Source of the DNA: Chinchilla lanigera
Lineage: Eukaryota; Chordata; Mammalia; Rodentia; Chinchillidae
Reading direction: 5' to 3'
DNA length: 64,000 bases
NCBI RefSeq assembly: GCF_000276665.1
Contig: NW_004955437.1
Location: 5,506,515-5,570,514, forward strand
Numbering within the stretch: position 1 is the first letter of the stretch; every line of letters begins with the position of its first letter. Made by a program: the position numbers and the translations under genes. Positions 41,459-53,420 of the stretch are shown piece after piece. The notes below the pieces were generated by a model, which saw only the letters and a list, made by a program, of their open reading frames with translations, was not told where the DNA came from and did not search any database.

Positions 41459-44399
41459 GTAAGAGCCCGCGTCCCGCTCCACGCTGGCTTAGCCCCGCGC
41501 GGAAACTTTGCAAGAGGCGCAAAGTGCGCACTGCCGGGGCTCGGTGGAGACCTCGGCTCGGACTCCGGAGTGGATGCCGCGTTCGCCCTTCTCCGGCGCG
41601 CGAGGGGACTGAGCTGGTGGCTTCGGCATATAGGGTCTGGCGTGAAGCTGGGGATGCCAGGGGGAGGTACCGTTTTCCCAAATCCTGCCAGGTGCAGGAG
41701 TGACTTGGAACCCAGTGACTCGGAGACCCCACGCACCGGGCTGGAGTAGCTACTCACACCGACACCGCGTCCTGCTCTGGCTCCGCTTCCGGAGGGGAAG
41801 CGAGCGCAGCGCGATCCCGAGTTGCGCGCGGCTGCGGGCGAGCTGCTTGAGGGCTGGCGCTGGGCTCGCCTTCCAACCGCGGGCGCTGCGGCTTCGCTGT
41901 CCCTGTTCACTCCGTGACAGTAGGAGCGGATTCTGGCGTCTCCCGACCCCGGAACCCCCTTTCAGACTTCTCCCAAGCCGGTTCTTCCCGTCCCTGGCCG
42001 CCCAGCCCCACCTTCGTTCTCCCTGCCTGCACACACAGACACATCCAGCCACCGTTCCCAGCAAACGCAAACACGGAACGCACCCATCGGCCTACGTGGT
42101 CAAACTCTGCCTCTGGCCGCGCAGCTCTGCTCCCGCGCCCCTCGCCGAGCTCCGACCCCTTCTCCATTCTAGCCCGTGTGTCTCCCCGGGAAGGTCCCCA
42201 AGAGCAGGCACCGGCCGTTCAGGGTCACCCCGGCTCACCCCTCCCACCGTGCTGTGACCCAAGCCGTCTGCAGGGCCCACTGCCCTCCCTCTCCCCGCTC
42301 CCTTCTGCAGGCTGGTCTCTGTAGATCACTTTTTAGCGTGTGGCTGGGGTGGGTTCCCTCTTCGGGGCTGAGGGCCTGACTATCCCCGCTTTAGATCAGG
42401 GGAGAGTTTGTCCTGTGCGCTGTAGGATGACAGATGCAGTGTGCCCTGGCTGCCAGCTTCAGGTGCTAAATGCTTCCTTCTGGAGGGGGCCCTGATCTGT
42501 CTTCCTGTGCCTGGCAAGAGGAAGGGGTGTCGGGGGTCTGGGAGGTGGCCTGCCCAGGCCTTGCACAGCTAGCTGGCTTGGGCTGAATTCCCCGGTGAGG
42601 CGGGCCCAGGCATCCGGCCAAACTCCGCTTCTTAATTAGTTTGTGTGTCTCTTGCCGCCTGGCCCCTTACAGAGGCTAGAAGAGGCAGCGGGGAGGAGGG
42701 GAGCTGCAGGCACCGGAGAGGCTGGGCTGTGGGGAGGAGCCCCCTAGCCGGCCCTGGAGGCTTTGGCTCCTTAGGACAGAGGAAGACCAGCGACCCGGGG
42801 ATTCCTCTTTCTTCCTTGTCCCCAAGGATTCCCTCCAGCTCCGCTGCCTCCTTGGGGTTCCCCAAGAGGGCTGCTGCTGAGCCTGGTGCTTCCTCCTCAA
42901 GGGCTCAGGGGACCCCCACCCGTGTCCTCCCTCAGCAGCTCCTTCCATGTGCCCTTGGGCAGGTCTCCCAGTGGGGCTTGGGGACCAAGTCCCCTCCAGC
43001 TTCTGCACCTTCTCCAGGGTTGATGGGGCCTGGCCAAGAAACCCCCAGCAGTGAGGGTGGGCTTCAGAGGACAAGGGCAGGTCCTCCGAAATGAAAGTCT
43101 TTAGACTCACAGGCTTATCTGTCCCCTTTTCTCTTTGTACCTCCCCCTTCATGTGCCCAGTCCCAGCTATTGTCCCTCAACACAAATCACAGAGGGCCGG
43201 ATCAGGTGGGCGCACCAGGACAGCCTCTGGCTCTCTGGGTGACGTTCTCTCCACCTTCCCTTGGAGAGTCTGGCTCCCTGGGAAGAAGGAGAATTGAGAG
43301 ATGGAAAGTCTAGATTGAGGTGGATCGAGAGGGAAAGATCTAACACAGCAGGAGGAGAACCGAGAGACGTTGCTGAGTTCTTCGTGATGATAAATTACTG
43401 GGCAGATGTGGGGCACGCAGGCACCTCTGTAGGCTGGGGCTGGTGTAAGAAGTGGGATGGAGAGCTGGGGTTCACTCTACTGCTCCCACCCCCAAGCAGA
43501 TGAAGCGCTTGGGAAAGAGTGAGGGCAGCAGGTGGGGGACAGAGATGACCACTCAGGTCCCTGTCCCCGCCTCAGGCAGCCCCAGCATGGGAGTGCAGCA
43601 GATATTTGCTGAGTGAGTGGAGGGCCACGCTTGCAGGAGGTTAAACAGCTTCGTGGAATTCTTGCTCCCCAAGAAGTCTGTCCAGGGCTTGGTTTCCAGC
43701 AGGGCAAGGGGGGCTCTGGGGAAGGGTTCTGCTTAAGGAGAGTGTTGGGGTCCTCCAAAGAAGGAGAGGCTAGAAGGCCCTTGTGGCCCTGGCAGTGGGC
43801 AGGGTGGCAGAATGTTGTGCTCAAGGCACAGGAGAAAAACGTGTGCCCCAGAGAGGAAGCCCAGGCTCTGCCCCCCTACCCCCATGCCCATGGAGCTGCG
43901 GAGGGGCAGGTTAGTAAGGAGTCTCAGTTGAAGAGAGGAAGGCGGATGCGGGGTGAACCCAGCAGCATCTGGCCTGGGCTGGGAGGAGGCAGGTGCCCAG
44001 AGCCCTAGGCCATGCTCTCGCTGTAGTCCGCGCCCACTGTCAGCTCTGCTGCCTGCAACAGGGCTGGGGAGGCTCATTGTGGCCAGGTGGCTTCTCTTTT
44101 CTTTGGGGCACAGATGCTATAGCAGCCGAGTGCCGGACCAGATGGTCTATTTGGAGCCGATCCCCCTCCCTCTTCGCTTCCCGATCTCCTGGCCCAGTTT
44201 GCTGTCCTCCGGGTGGATCCTGTAATCTGCTTTCTGGCAGGCCGGGGTGTTGGGCTGGGCCCAGAGGCCTTGCTCTGGGGCAAGGCAGTAGCCAAGTGAT
44301 GGAGGAGCAATATCCCGAGTGCTGAGAACACCCCCTCTTCTGTCCGGGCGTCCTCTCTTCCCCTCAGAGCAGCCAGACTTCCGGCCAGGTTGGTGGGAT

Positions 44400-44600
44400 T
44401 CCTCTCCCTTACTCAAACACAACAAACCCCTGGATTATTTAATATGCAGGAGTGGGAATTGACATTATCCTTAAGACAGGTTGTTTGCAACTTACTGGTG
44501 GAAGTCAAAATATTTCACCAAAGGTGTCATCAGAAACTACTATCCTATGCTAATTTTTGTGGGAACATGAAGACAGATGTTGAATAATTTGACAAGAGCA
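44400..44600. promoter_or_regulatory. AT-rich intronic block, unclassified
   Basis: Non-repeat AT-rich stretch in MDGA1 intron 1 (CTGGATTATTTAATATGCAG, GTCAAAATATTTCACC, GAATAATTTGACAAG). It stands out from the GC-rich surroundings; it could be a conserved element or an unrecognised old repeat. Confidence 0.18.
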
Positions 44601-45159
44601 ACATAGCTTACAGAATTATCACTAAGTCAGGTTTTTTCCCCTCCTCTGGGGAGTGCAGGGAAGGAATCTCAGGAAGTGAGTCTCCCGGTATCGTCCTCGG
44701 GGTGTTGATCGGGATGTGGGCACTTGGGATTTTTCGCTGGCGATTCCCCCCTCTGCCTTGAATCTGGCTGCTCACATCTGGCTCTTCCCTGGGGGAGGCG
44801 TGGAGTCCCACAGCCGGTCCCCCAGGGTAGCGGAAGGCTCTGGGTTTCCTGAGTGTTCTCAGGAAGGCTCTTGCCTCTGTTCTGTCTTTCTTCCCACCCG
44901 TAGATACTGCATGCGGGAGCGAGAGAAAGTGCTCCGTGCCCACAAATCCAGGCTGTTTGTTTGCTTTGCCAGCACTGTGCACGCCCCTAAATTGGTGCCA
45001 GCTCCTGAGCCAGCCCTGAGGCTGCCAGGCTCATGCTGTGAGGACAGAGAGCCCCCCGGGGCCCCAGATCCTTGGGATGTCCCTTCCCATACCTCAGGCG
45101 GGGCATTGGGCTTCACAGGTGGGCGGGGGCTCCAGGGGGAGATGGGTTCGAGCGGATTT

Positions 45160-45400
45160 TATTAGCGGAGAGCCCCCTCGGGGGCCCAAGGTCGGGCTAT
45201 TCGAGGGCCTGCGTGTAATTGGCCAAGCCCGGCTGTGAGCTGCTGGGGCCAGGGTGGCAAAGCCTCATTTAGAGCCTGGTATTAGCTCTGCTTTGCTGGA
45301 ACATGGAGGGCCGGGCGGGGGGCTCCGTGGGGAGAATGGAGGGAGCTAATCACAGCCGCCAAGGCCTGGCAAATGAATGATGCCGGAAATCAATACCTGG
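45160..45400. promoter_or_regulatory. Candidate intronic regulatory element
   Basis: Includes GATTTTATTAGCGGAGAGCC, GTGTAATTGGCCAAGCCCGG (an inverted CCAAT with an NFI-like TTGGC half), GGAGCTAATCACAGCC and CAAATGAATGATGCCGG. Position about 3.8 kb into intron 1, no repeat signature. Confidence 0.28.
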
Positions 45401-45787
45401 GGGCGGGAGTGGAAATCCGGGCGGTGGTAGCAGCCCTGGTTTCTCCTGGCTGCCCAGGAGGCAAGGATGGGCCTGGGAGGAGAGAGACCGAGGCAGGAAT
45501 GTGGAGGCGCCGCCACCTGCCTCCCTCCCGCACACTCCTGCCCACCTGGCGGCCCTCATCTCCTTGCAGTAGCACTCAGGAAGCACCAGGAGATGCCCCA
45601 CCCGAGGAAGACAGGCGACATGGCAGGTGGAAGCTTGGGCCCACCAGGGCCCCATCCCACCCCTCCCTGCCTCTGGGCACCTGGGCCTGAGCAGGGCCTG
45701 GGCCTGGGCCAGTTGGGGGGCGAGCGCCTGGCGTGTATGTAGCTGCCTAGGAGCCCTGCCCTGAGTGTCTGGCGCTGCTGCTCCAGA

Positions 45788-45806
45788 CCTAGTCAGCAGG
45801 GGGCGG
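45788..45806 (+). promoter_or_regulatory. Candidate CTCF site in intron 1
   Basis: CCTAGTCAGCAGGGGGCGGG region contains the CTCF-like core CAGCAGGGGGCG. Motif match only. Confidence 0.35.
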
Positions 45807-46564
45807 GCTTGGCCACCACATTGCTTCTCACTTTTCCTGGATTCTGTGGGCCTCACCCTAGGGAGGCAGGGACACTCCCATTCTTCAGCCTGGGGCTGAA
45901 GGGGCCTCGTTAGGGGCTCCTGGAGCTCCAGCCCTCCCGCCAGCTCCTGTATACCCATCCTAGTGTAACAGGGCACTGCACATGGCTAGAGCTGCACTTC
46001 CTGAGGGGTCCAAGTCTTCCAAAGGCGAGGGGGAGAGGTCGGTGCGGGGCCCAGCTCAGCTTGGTGGGCTCCTGGCCAAACAATGCTTTGTGTGCAGGGG
46101 GCCGTGCCCTTGCAGGGTCACTTCCTACAGACCCAGGGCACAGCGCCTCATCCCATTGTCAGAAGACTGTGCCCTGCAGGCTTTGCCATGGGAAGTGCCG
46201 GGTACCGAGAGCCCCTGCGGCCCTTAATGCTGATGTGGGGTGTTGATAAGGCCATGTGCAGCTCAAATGAATGAATCTTTTTTGTTTTTTCAGCAATGAA
46301 TTCCTAAGTCTGTGAATAACACACTTTTGCAAAACAATCCAATGATGAATAAAAGTAGAAGACAGTAAAGCTCACTTGAAATGGAGCCACGCCTTTGGTG
46401 ATGGTCCTTTCAGTTGTCTTTTTGCAGGAAGAGGAATGAACTATTTAGGGGCTGGGGTTGGTTCTGGCAGTAATCCCTCACCACTGTGTAAGTGCCATCT
46501 GCCCTCCCAAGCGTTTTTAGGCCTCTCTTGCCTTTGATCCCTGTGACGTTCTGAGAGGTCAGCC

Positions 46565-46700
46565 CAGGAGGCAGGTGCTGGTGTCTCCATTTCACAGACG
46601 GGGAAGCTGCGGTCCTGAGGATTTAAGTGTCCTGTTCTCGGTAGCCCAGCTGGTAGGAAGTAGCCCCAAGACTTGATCCTAGTGGGGCTTCTGATTTAGC
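46565..46700 (-). repeat. MIR SINE, antisense
   Basis: CTCCATTTCACAGACGGGGA, AGCTGCGGTCCTGAGG, GTAGCCCAGCTGGTAGGAAG. Confidence 0.75.
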
Positions 46701-46881
46701 AGGGAGCAGAGCTCTGGCTGTGCTTGCTGCTCACCATTCATTTAGTATTCCCAGAGTCGCCGCCCTGAGTCAGACACAGCCCTGGGCTCGGCCAGGGACA
46801 GGGACGGCTCCGAGGGAGGAGGAGAGATGCTGGTTCTCGAGAGATCTTGATAAATGCCACGTGGCGAGGGCAGATAAAGGG

Positions 46882-46994
46882 TTTTTTTTTTTTGTTTGTT
46901 TGTTTAGTTTTGTTCTTTTCCGGTACCGGGAATCGAACTCACAACCTTGCGCTTGCCAGGCAGGCTCTGTGCCGCTGAGCTAAATCCCCAGCCC
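46882..46994 (-). repeat. ID SINE, antisense
   Basis: T-rich tail, CCGGTACCGGGAATCGAACT, CTTGCGCTTGCCAGGCAGG, GCTGAGCTAAATCCCCAGCC. A well-preserved copy. Confidence 0.93.
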
Positions 46995-47284
46995 AGGGCA
47001 GGGGTTTGGAGGGATGAACAAGTCGCTTCCCAGGCCGGGTGGCAGAGGCGGTGTTTAAATTGCCCCTGACAACAGGCCGGATAGGACATCGCAGGGAGAG
47101 GGTGTGTGGTGGTGCAGACACAGGCTAAAGACCGCTGTGTGGGGGACAGAGTGGTACATTTGGGCCAAAGGGAATCAGGGCATTTGGGGTTGGAAAAGAC
47201 AAGGAATATTAATGGCAATCCCTGGCATGTACTACCAGGCTGAACTCACAAATATTCGTGACTACCCCTGGAACTGTTGACTCA

Positions 47285-47390
47285 GCAGCCCATTCTACCC
47301 ATGAGTAAACTGAGGCCTCAGACCAGTGAGGTCACTTGTGCAGGGGTCAGAACTGGACCCGAGCCTGGGTGGCTGATTGCAGAGCACACG
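47285..47390 (-). repeat. MIR SINE fragment, antisense
   Basis: CCATTCTACCCATGAGTAAA, CTGAGGCCTCAGACCAG, GGTCACTTGTGCAGGGGTCA. Confidence 0.7.
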
Positions 47391-47649
47391 CTTATGAGCA
47401 TTTAGGGCTGGAATTCTGGCCCTGGAAGAAGCTATCAGGAAGAGCTCAGCGGGGCAGGGGGTGGGCGTGAGCCAAGTTTTGGGCCAGGCAGCCATGCAGC
47501 TGTGAGTTGGAGGAGATCGCAGGGAGATGCCCCGGAGGCCTTGCATGAGTCCGGAGCACTTTGGGTGAGCGCTTGACCGGTATTTAGTGAAAAAGATCAG
47601 GAGGGAGTGGGTATAAAAACTAGTCACTCAACAAACGGTGCCTCAGTTT

Positions 47650-48950
47650 GAGCCATTCAAGAGAGCTAGTGAGAAAAGCACGCTTTTGCTGTCCTGGAAG
47701 CCACATTCAGGTTGAGACAGGTGCAGCAGTAAATATGTGAGGGAACCAGAAGCTGGCTCATCTTTTGGCAGTGAGTGTTGTGGAGAGAGAGAGCATTTAA
47801 GGTGGCAAAGAGTGGTGAACTGTGTTTCGTTCGAGTTTGCCTGTCATGGTCAGGGGTCTCTGTGAGGCAGTGCCACCAGAGCGAAAACTGGAAAATGCCG
47901 AGGAAGGAAGCCTGGCGGATCTCTGCAGGGATTGTGTTCTGGGCGGGAGACAAGTCAGTGCAAAGGCCCTGGGGCAGGAGCATGCCTGACCTGCTGCGTG
48001 ACAGTGGGGAGCTCAGTGTGGCCAGAGCAAGAGTGAATAAGGGGAGGAGGGCCAGGGAGTAGGGGAGAGGGTTTGTAGGGCCAGAAGCCTGGGGTCTTGA
48101 AGGCTAGTAAGGACTTTGGATTTTATCCTGAGTGAGGTGGATACTGTGGAAAATTCTGAGCAGGAGGACATGAGGGGCCCCTTTATAGAGTCCCTCTGGC
48201 CGCCAGGTGTGGAGTGCCCTGTTGGGCGCTGGAGGGGGCCAGCTAGAGGCTGTTGCAAAAGGTGAGAAAGGACGCTGTGCAGCTTTAGGTCCTAAAACTG
48301 CCTGGTAAGGGCTCCCGTGAGGATGGCCCTGGGCCTTGGGATCGGGGACGGGACCAGGCAATCAACGGTCACAGGAAGCACAAAAGCCTCCCCAGGCCAG
48401 GCAGTGAAGGAGTTAAGGACCTGGGCATTGGGGTAAGAAAGCGAGTCTGAATCCTGGCTCTGCCTTGCTTGGCCTCTGACAAGGGACATCGCTTTTTAGG
48501 GCGTTGGCGGCCTCTCCTTTTGTCACACCTGCCGTGGGATGTGGCCTGGGGGCCCTGAGCATAGAGCTCCAATTTAGCATGGGGGGGGGGTGCGGTGTTC
48601 ATGGCAGTGTGGGTGGGTTTGGGGGGCTTGGAGTGCAGGACCGAGGCCCTGGGCTGTCCGGAGGGGCCGCTGGCTGGTCGGGTGGACGAGTCTCGGGTTT
48701 GGGGAGAGATGGGCCCCGCAGAGGCGCGCGTGCACATCTGCATTCACGTCCACGGTAGAATGTGGGCGGGAACTACAACAGGCTCTGAAGGGGGACCGGG
48801 TGAGGCCAGAGCCCTGGGGCACACCGGTATTTAGGGGATGGGAGGAGAAAGAGGAGACCCTGACCCAAAAGTCAGGGACGAGTCCGTGGGAGGAAGGATG
48901 GGCTGAGGCAGAGGGCTGGCCGGTAGGGAAGCAGCGTGAGGAGGGGACCC
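47650..48950 (-). repeat. Long L2-type repeat, antisense
   Basis: Series GTGCAAAGGCCCTGGGGCAG, GGGTTTGTAGGGCCAGAAGC, GGACTTTGGATTTTATCCTG, GAGTCCCTCTGGCCGCCAGG, CTAGAGGCTGTTGCAAAAGG, and further on AGCCCTGGGGCACACCGG. This ordered set recurs in old antisense L2-related repeats. Edges uncertain. Confidence 0.6.
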
Positions 48951-49557
48951 CCAGACTTCCGACCCTCGGGGCTCCTGCGGACCTTGTGAAAATGCAGATT
49001 CCCACTCCGCAGGGCGGGGGTGCACCGTGACTCTTCTCACTAAATCCCAGGAGATGCCCGGCAGCTGGCCTATGCATTGCCCTTTGCACAACCAGGCCGT
49101 CAAGGAGAGAGGACTCCAGCTGGCAGAGCTGGGGGCAGGGGGGGCAGTGGACAGCTGCAGGCGGGGCTTCGCCTCTCTGAGCCTCAGTTTCCCTATCTGG
49201 AAAGCGAGTTCAGGCACACCCGCCTGGTGGGGTCACAGAGAAGCCCGTGAATGACAGATGGCGCTTTGTCAACTCTAAGGTGGACTGTGGGGACTCTTCC
49301 ACAGAGCAGAGGGGGTGGCCGGCAGATGGCGGGCAGCCCCGGGTGTGGGTGGCCCTGGAAGCAAGAGGGGCAGGCTTTTGCGAACTGTGGCAGGCGGGGG
49401 AGGCTGGGTCGCAGCTGCCTTCCCCGAAGCCCGGTGCCTGTCTGGTGGGGCATCCCTTGGCCAGCCTTGAAGAAGTCACCACAGGTCCTTCTCAGTTCCT
49501 CTCCTGTCCCGGAAATTCAGGGCGCTTTGATTATCTGGAGACAGAAGCTGTGTGGAG

Positions 49558-49672
49558 AAGTGGTTCTCAGCCCCGACACCGCCACTGCTGTCAGGACCAC
49601 CTGGAGGATTTTCCCAGCCGCCGAGGCTCCGCCCCGGGCTCTCTGATTCAGAAGCTCTGCAGGTGGCAGCGA
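49558..49672 (+). mobile_element. MER5-like hAT-Charlie MITE fragment
   Basis: AAGTGGTTCTCAGCCCCGAC, GGACCACCTGGAGGATTTTC, CTGATTCAGAAGCTCTGCAG match the MER5A plan. Non-autonomous; no coding capacity. Confidence 0.7.
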
Positions 49673-49963
49673 GGCAGCTGTGGTGGGAAGAGCTCTCCAG
49701 CTGATGCTGGGCACAGCTGGTGTGGACAGATCGGAAGGAGGCAGGCTAAACACACATCTTCTTCCCTGAGGGCGTGTCTAGGCTTTCCAGGTCACTGCCT
49801 GAGCTTAGACTCCACCGCACTTAGATGGACCCTGGGGTCTTTAAAAAAACAGCCCACTTATACTGATTTTTTAAACTTCAAACAGAGACTTTCTACTCTC
49901 ATGGTTCTAACCGGAAGGTCCAGGCCAGGACCTCAAGAGATGAGCAGCTCTCGCTGTGCCTTT

Positions 49964-50080
49964 ATTTTTTTCTAAATCATAATCTTACTATTTAGCCCAG
50001 GCTGGCCTCGGATTTGCAGTGATCTTCCTGCCTCAGCCTCCAAGTGCTGGGATTACAGGCCTGAGCCACCACATTTTCTC
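49964..50080 (-). repeat. B1 SINE, antisense
   Basis: TTTAGCCCAGGCTGGCCTCG, CTTCCTGCCTCAGCCTCC, AAGTGCTGGGATTACAGGCC, GAGCCACCACATT. Confidence 0.85.
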
Positions 50081-50525
50081 CCTAACCTAAAGAGGCTGGA
50101 ACCAGAGACTGCCCCAGAAAAGTCCTTTCTGTTGATTGCGTAAGTCAGTTCTGTTGCCTTTTTGAATGGTGGCTCTTGAGTTTATTAATTCTCTTCTCTG
50201 TGTGCTGGAGGATGATATGAGAATTTCAGCGCTGGTTTGCAGAGTAGCAGTTCAGTGTGCCTCAGGCAAATATTTCAGTGGGGAGGGGCTGGGACAGGGG
50301 GCCACCTGCAGAAGTGACAGCAGGTGGCCTCAGGTCACAATTGAACTCATTCCTGAGGTTCCGGTAGAGTGACTTGTGCAAGGCCGTAGGGCAGAAGGTG
50401 GTAGAGTCAGCTGAGAATAGCATGGCGACCCTAGCCCCCAGGAGCCACTGTTCTGATGCCCGACTTCTGCTGTCTAGAGCTAGGCTGTCCAGGCTCCTCC
50501 CATCCTGTTGCCCTCCTTCCCTAAG

Positions 50526-50701
50526 CAATGGTTCCCAAACCTACCTGTCCATTAAAATATCCTGGGGAGTTTTTAACAATCCCAGTGCCCAGGTTGTACC
50601 TCATACAATGAAATCAGGATGTCTAGGGGTGGGAACCAGCCGTCAGCGTTAAAAAAGATCCCTAGGTGATTCCGGTGTTCAGCACAATCTGGGAGGCCCT
50701 G
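50526..50701 (+). mobile_element. MER5A-like hAT-Charlie MITE
   Basis: Starts CAATGGTTCCCAAACC, then AATATCCTGGGGAGTTTTTA, CAGTGCCCAGGTTGTACC, GATCCCTAGGTGATTCCGGT, and ends ACAATCTGGGAGGCCCTG. Near full length, about 176 bp. Confidence 0.8.
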
Positions 50702-51366
50702 TCTTGGAGCATTTTGCCTCAAGGTCACCAAAGGGCTGTTGGGGCTCAACCATCATGACATACTCCAGGCCGGAAGAAGCAACACTTCAAAGGGTGGCTT
50801 TACCAGCTGAGTCGTTTGCCTTTAAAGAACTTCCCAGAGCCCCTTGCAAGACTTCTGTTTACATCTTCAGTCCCGCCAGCTTCCCTTGGACACGGTTTTG
50901 TCCCCTCCTCTCACTGGCCCCACCCTTCTGCTCCCCAACAAGACTGCTGGTGTTCAGGGTTGGCCCCTCTCTCTCCACCTTCATCCCAGCAATAGGGAGG
51001 CTCTGGGGACCCCCCTCCAGAAAGCCGCTTCCTGGCTTTAGGGAACAGAGACGGGCTGTGCTGAAAGCCTTGGGCCCAAGGGTCCTGGGATGGCGTTCTG
51101 ACTCATCTGCCTACCTCCCGGCCCGCCCACACCCTCCCGAGTCCACAGGGCTCCACTGCGGCTCACTCAGGTCTCCGGGGCAGCTCGGGCTGAGAAGCTT
51201 GTTCTGTGCTCCCTTCCCTATAGCCCCACACTTCACCCCTGCAGGCTGCTCTGAGGAGGCCTGGCCATCCGGGCCTTCTTAGATGGGTCGGGTATGAAAC
51301 TTGGGATTCAGGCATGGAGTTTTCCAGAGGGGTGATGGAGGGAGGCCGGGACATGGTGGGCCATGT

Positions 51367-51402
51367 GCTGTGTGTGTATGTGTGTGTGTGTGTGTGTGTG
51401 TG
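51367..51402 (+). repeat. (GT)n microsatellite
   Basis: TG units with one ATG interruption. Confidence 0.95.
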
Positions 51403-52794
51403 GTGTTACACAAGAGGTGAGCTCTGGGCGTGGCCATGTGGGAGATATAATAGTGGACAATTAAAATTCACCTGGGCCAGGGGCCTTAGTTTGGCCCTAA
51501 GTCAGGAAGCTGAGGACAGGTAGCTTCTTAGGGTAAGACCAGGGCTCTGCAGAGCAAGGGGGATGTGAGCCGGGGAGTGAGGAACCCTACAACAAGCACC
51601 TGTAAGAGGTGGCGTACTGAGCCAGCTATTGTCACATCCCTTGCGGGGTTCCGGGGCAGAGGGGGACCAGCAGGTCCCACCGTGGGTGAGGGAGGTGGTG
51701 TGGCGGGCTGCTCCTGGGGCTGTTCGGTCCCTGTCCTCCCTCCCTGACCACAGCCCCCAGCTTCGGCAGGTCAAGGAGGAGGTGATGTCCTGAAGCTGGC
51801 AGAGGGACCTCAGTGGCCCAGGACCTGGTGCCTCTGCAGAGCCAGCCTCGTTGTTCCCGGTCCCGTCTTCTGTGCCGCAGGTCTCAGCCCTGGTTCCAGG
51901 CTGAAAACTGTGCCCTGTGGCCACCAGACCCCTGAGCTGCCCATTGACTTCCATGGATTCTGTGCCCGAAACCCTCCCCTGTCGGGTTCCCTTGAGACTT
52001 CCTGCTGGACTTCCAGCCCTTTACACCTACAGGGGCCAGGCTGGGATCAACGAGGACAAGCCCAAATCTGTGGGGTCCTTTGGGCACTGCCAGAAGAGGC
52101 TCGGTCACTTGTTCCCAGCTTTAATAAATTCAAAGCTGGGGCCGGGGTCTGCGCAGAGCGGCTGCTGGGGCTGGAGAGCCACAGTCAGAGGAGATCGTAG
52201 GGAGACCTAATCACTTGTCAGAAGAGCAAACTGAGGCTCGGAGGGGGCAAGAAAAGTCCTCAGGACAACAGCAAGTAGGGGGCCCAGCTTGGAATCATGG
52301 AAGGTCCAGGGCAATGGACCTGGAGGTTACCCAGGTCTGTTCGCTTAGTTTTGGAGGCGGACACCAGTCGCTGGAAGCAAAGGTTCTCGCCAGCCTCGCG
52401 GCGGTGAGCAGTCTCTTCTTCCGTGTGTGTCTCCAGGCCAGACCCAGGCGGTAACCGTCGGAGGGGTGTGTGCGGCGTGGGCCGGACCAGGCAGGAGACA
52501 AGACTGGCCTTCTCCTGACCGAGCCATCTGGCTCCGTCTGGGGCCCTCGGCGATGGCAGCAAGCTCTGCCCTGTTCCAGCTTTGCCCTCAGCTCCTGCAC
52601 ATGGCCTCGGCCCCTGGCATTGCCCGCTGGCACTGTGGCCTCAGGGGTGCCAGCCAGAGCTCACTGCTGAGGGATGCCCTGTTGTACCCGTGGCACAGAA
52701 ACCGCGCCTGGCTCGCTGCCTTGCTTCCCAGGGAGCTGAGGGCGTAAGGGTCAGAGGCTGTGGGTCACGTGGAGGCTGCAGCCTCCACCTCATT

Positions 52795-53025
52795 GTGTGT
52801 ACGTGTGCGTGTGTGTTTTCCCCCTGCACAACACGCACTGCTCTCACCAGGACTGTGACAGGAGCAGAAATACAGTGCCTGCCAGTGTTCTTTCTACCCC
52901 ACACCGTGCGCCTCCTGCATGTCTCTGCACGTGTAGACAGAGCAGGTGTGCGCGTGCACAGTTGGTGTGTGCACGCGTGCTCTGCTGCAGCACGCAGGTG
53001 CGTGGACGCGTGTGTCTGTGCATGG
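52795..53025. repeat. Interrupted purine-pyrimidine alternation (CGTG/CACG)
   Basis: GTGTACGTGTGCGTGTGTG near 52,797 and GTGTGTGCACGCGTGC plus GTGCGTGGACGCGTGTGTC near 52,965-53,015. A diffuse Z-DNA-prone zone. Confidence 0.4.
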
Positions 53026-53269
53026 CTTGCCCTGTACACCTCAGTGGGGGCTTCTCTGGGCCACCTTTGTCCCACTCCCCAGCAGCCAGCCCCTGGTGGC
53101 CATGCCTCAGGGGCAATGCATGGGCATTGGGCACCTGGGTCGGCCTGCCAGTCTTGCTGTCCTTTGCTTATGTCCGGTCTGGGAACGGCTGCCCTCTGCC
53201 CCTTCTGGGAGGCCTGACGCGGGGGCAGGGGCAGGCCGAGGCTGGCCTGGAGCTCCTGGCTAATTTTCC

Positions 53270-53420
53270 CGGCCTCGATCGATCCGGCAGCTTCTCCTGA
53301 GTCTATTAGCAGTCGGCAAGTGAAAATATCCCCCATCGCGAGCCCTGACCGGAGACAGGGAGGAATCCATAGCAATTTGTTCAAACAGAGGAGAGCGTTT
53401 CCCTCTGATTTGTATTCCAG
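53270..53420. promoter_or_regulatory. Candidate intronic element
   Basis: CCTCGATCGATCCGGCAG, GTCTATTAGCAGTCGGCAAG, GTGAAAATATCCCCCATCGC and CCATAGCAATTTGTTCAAAC in succession. It has an unusual density of CpG-containing motifs for an intron and no repeat signature. Confidence 0.22.

Larger units (their letters stand above)
38900..42260. promoter_or_regulatory. MDGA1: CpG island / MDGA1 promoter region
   Basis: CpG dinucleotides, nearly absent elsewhere in the window, become dense from about 38.9 kb to about 42.2 kb across the gap. The island covers the upstream promoter, 5' leader, coding exon 1 and the start of intron 1, as is usual for neuronal developmental genes. No TATA box was found at a sensible position; three inverted CCAAT boxes lie just upstream of the probable leader. 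Edges are judged by eye. Confidence 0.85.

Noticed and set aside
40100..41482. 460-codon minus-strand frame across the same gap
   Set aside because: Same reason; mostly unknown residues and antisense to the MDGA1 leader.
41386..41703. MDGA1 start at the in-frame GTG at 41,386 and read-through to 41,703
   Set aside because: The ATG at 41,392 has a strong Kozak context and matches the known protein start; a consensus donor at 41,459 ends the exon, so the extended frame is intron.
47660..48950. Possible transcribed gene in intron 1 because of long non-stop frames
   Set aside because: Sequence order matches old antisense L2-type repeat; frames are short and shared with repeat copies near 55.6 kb.
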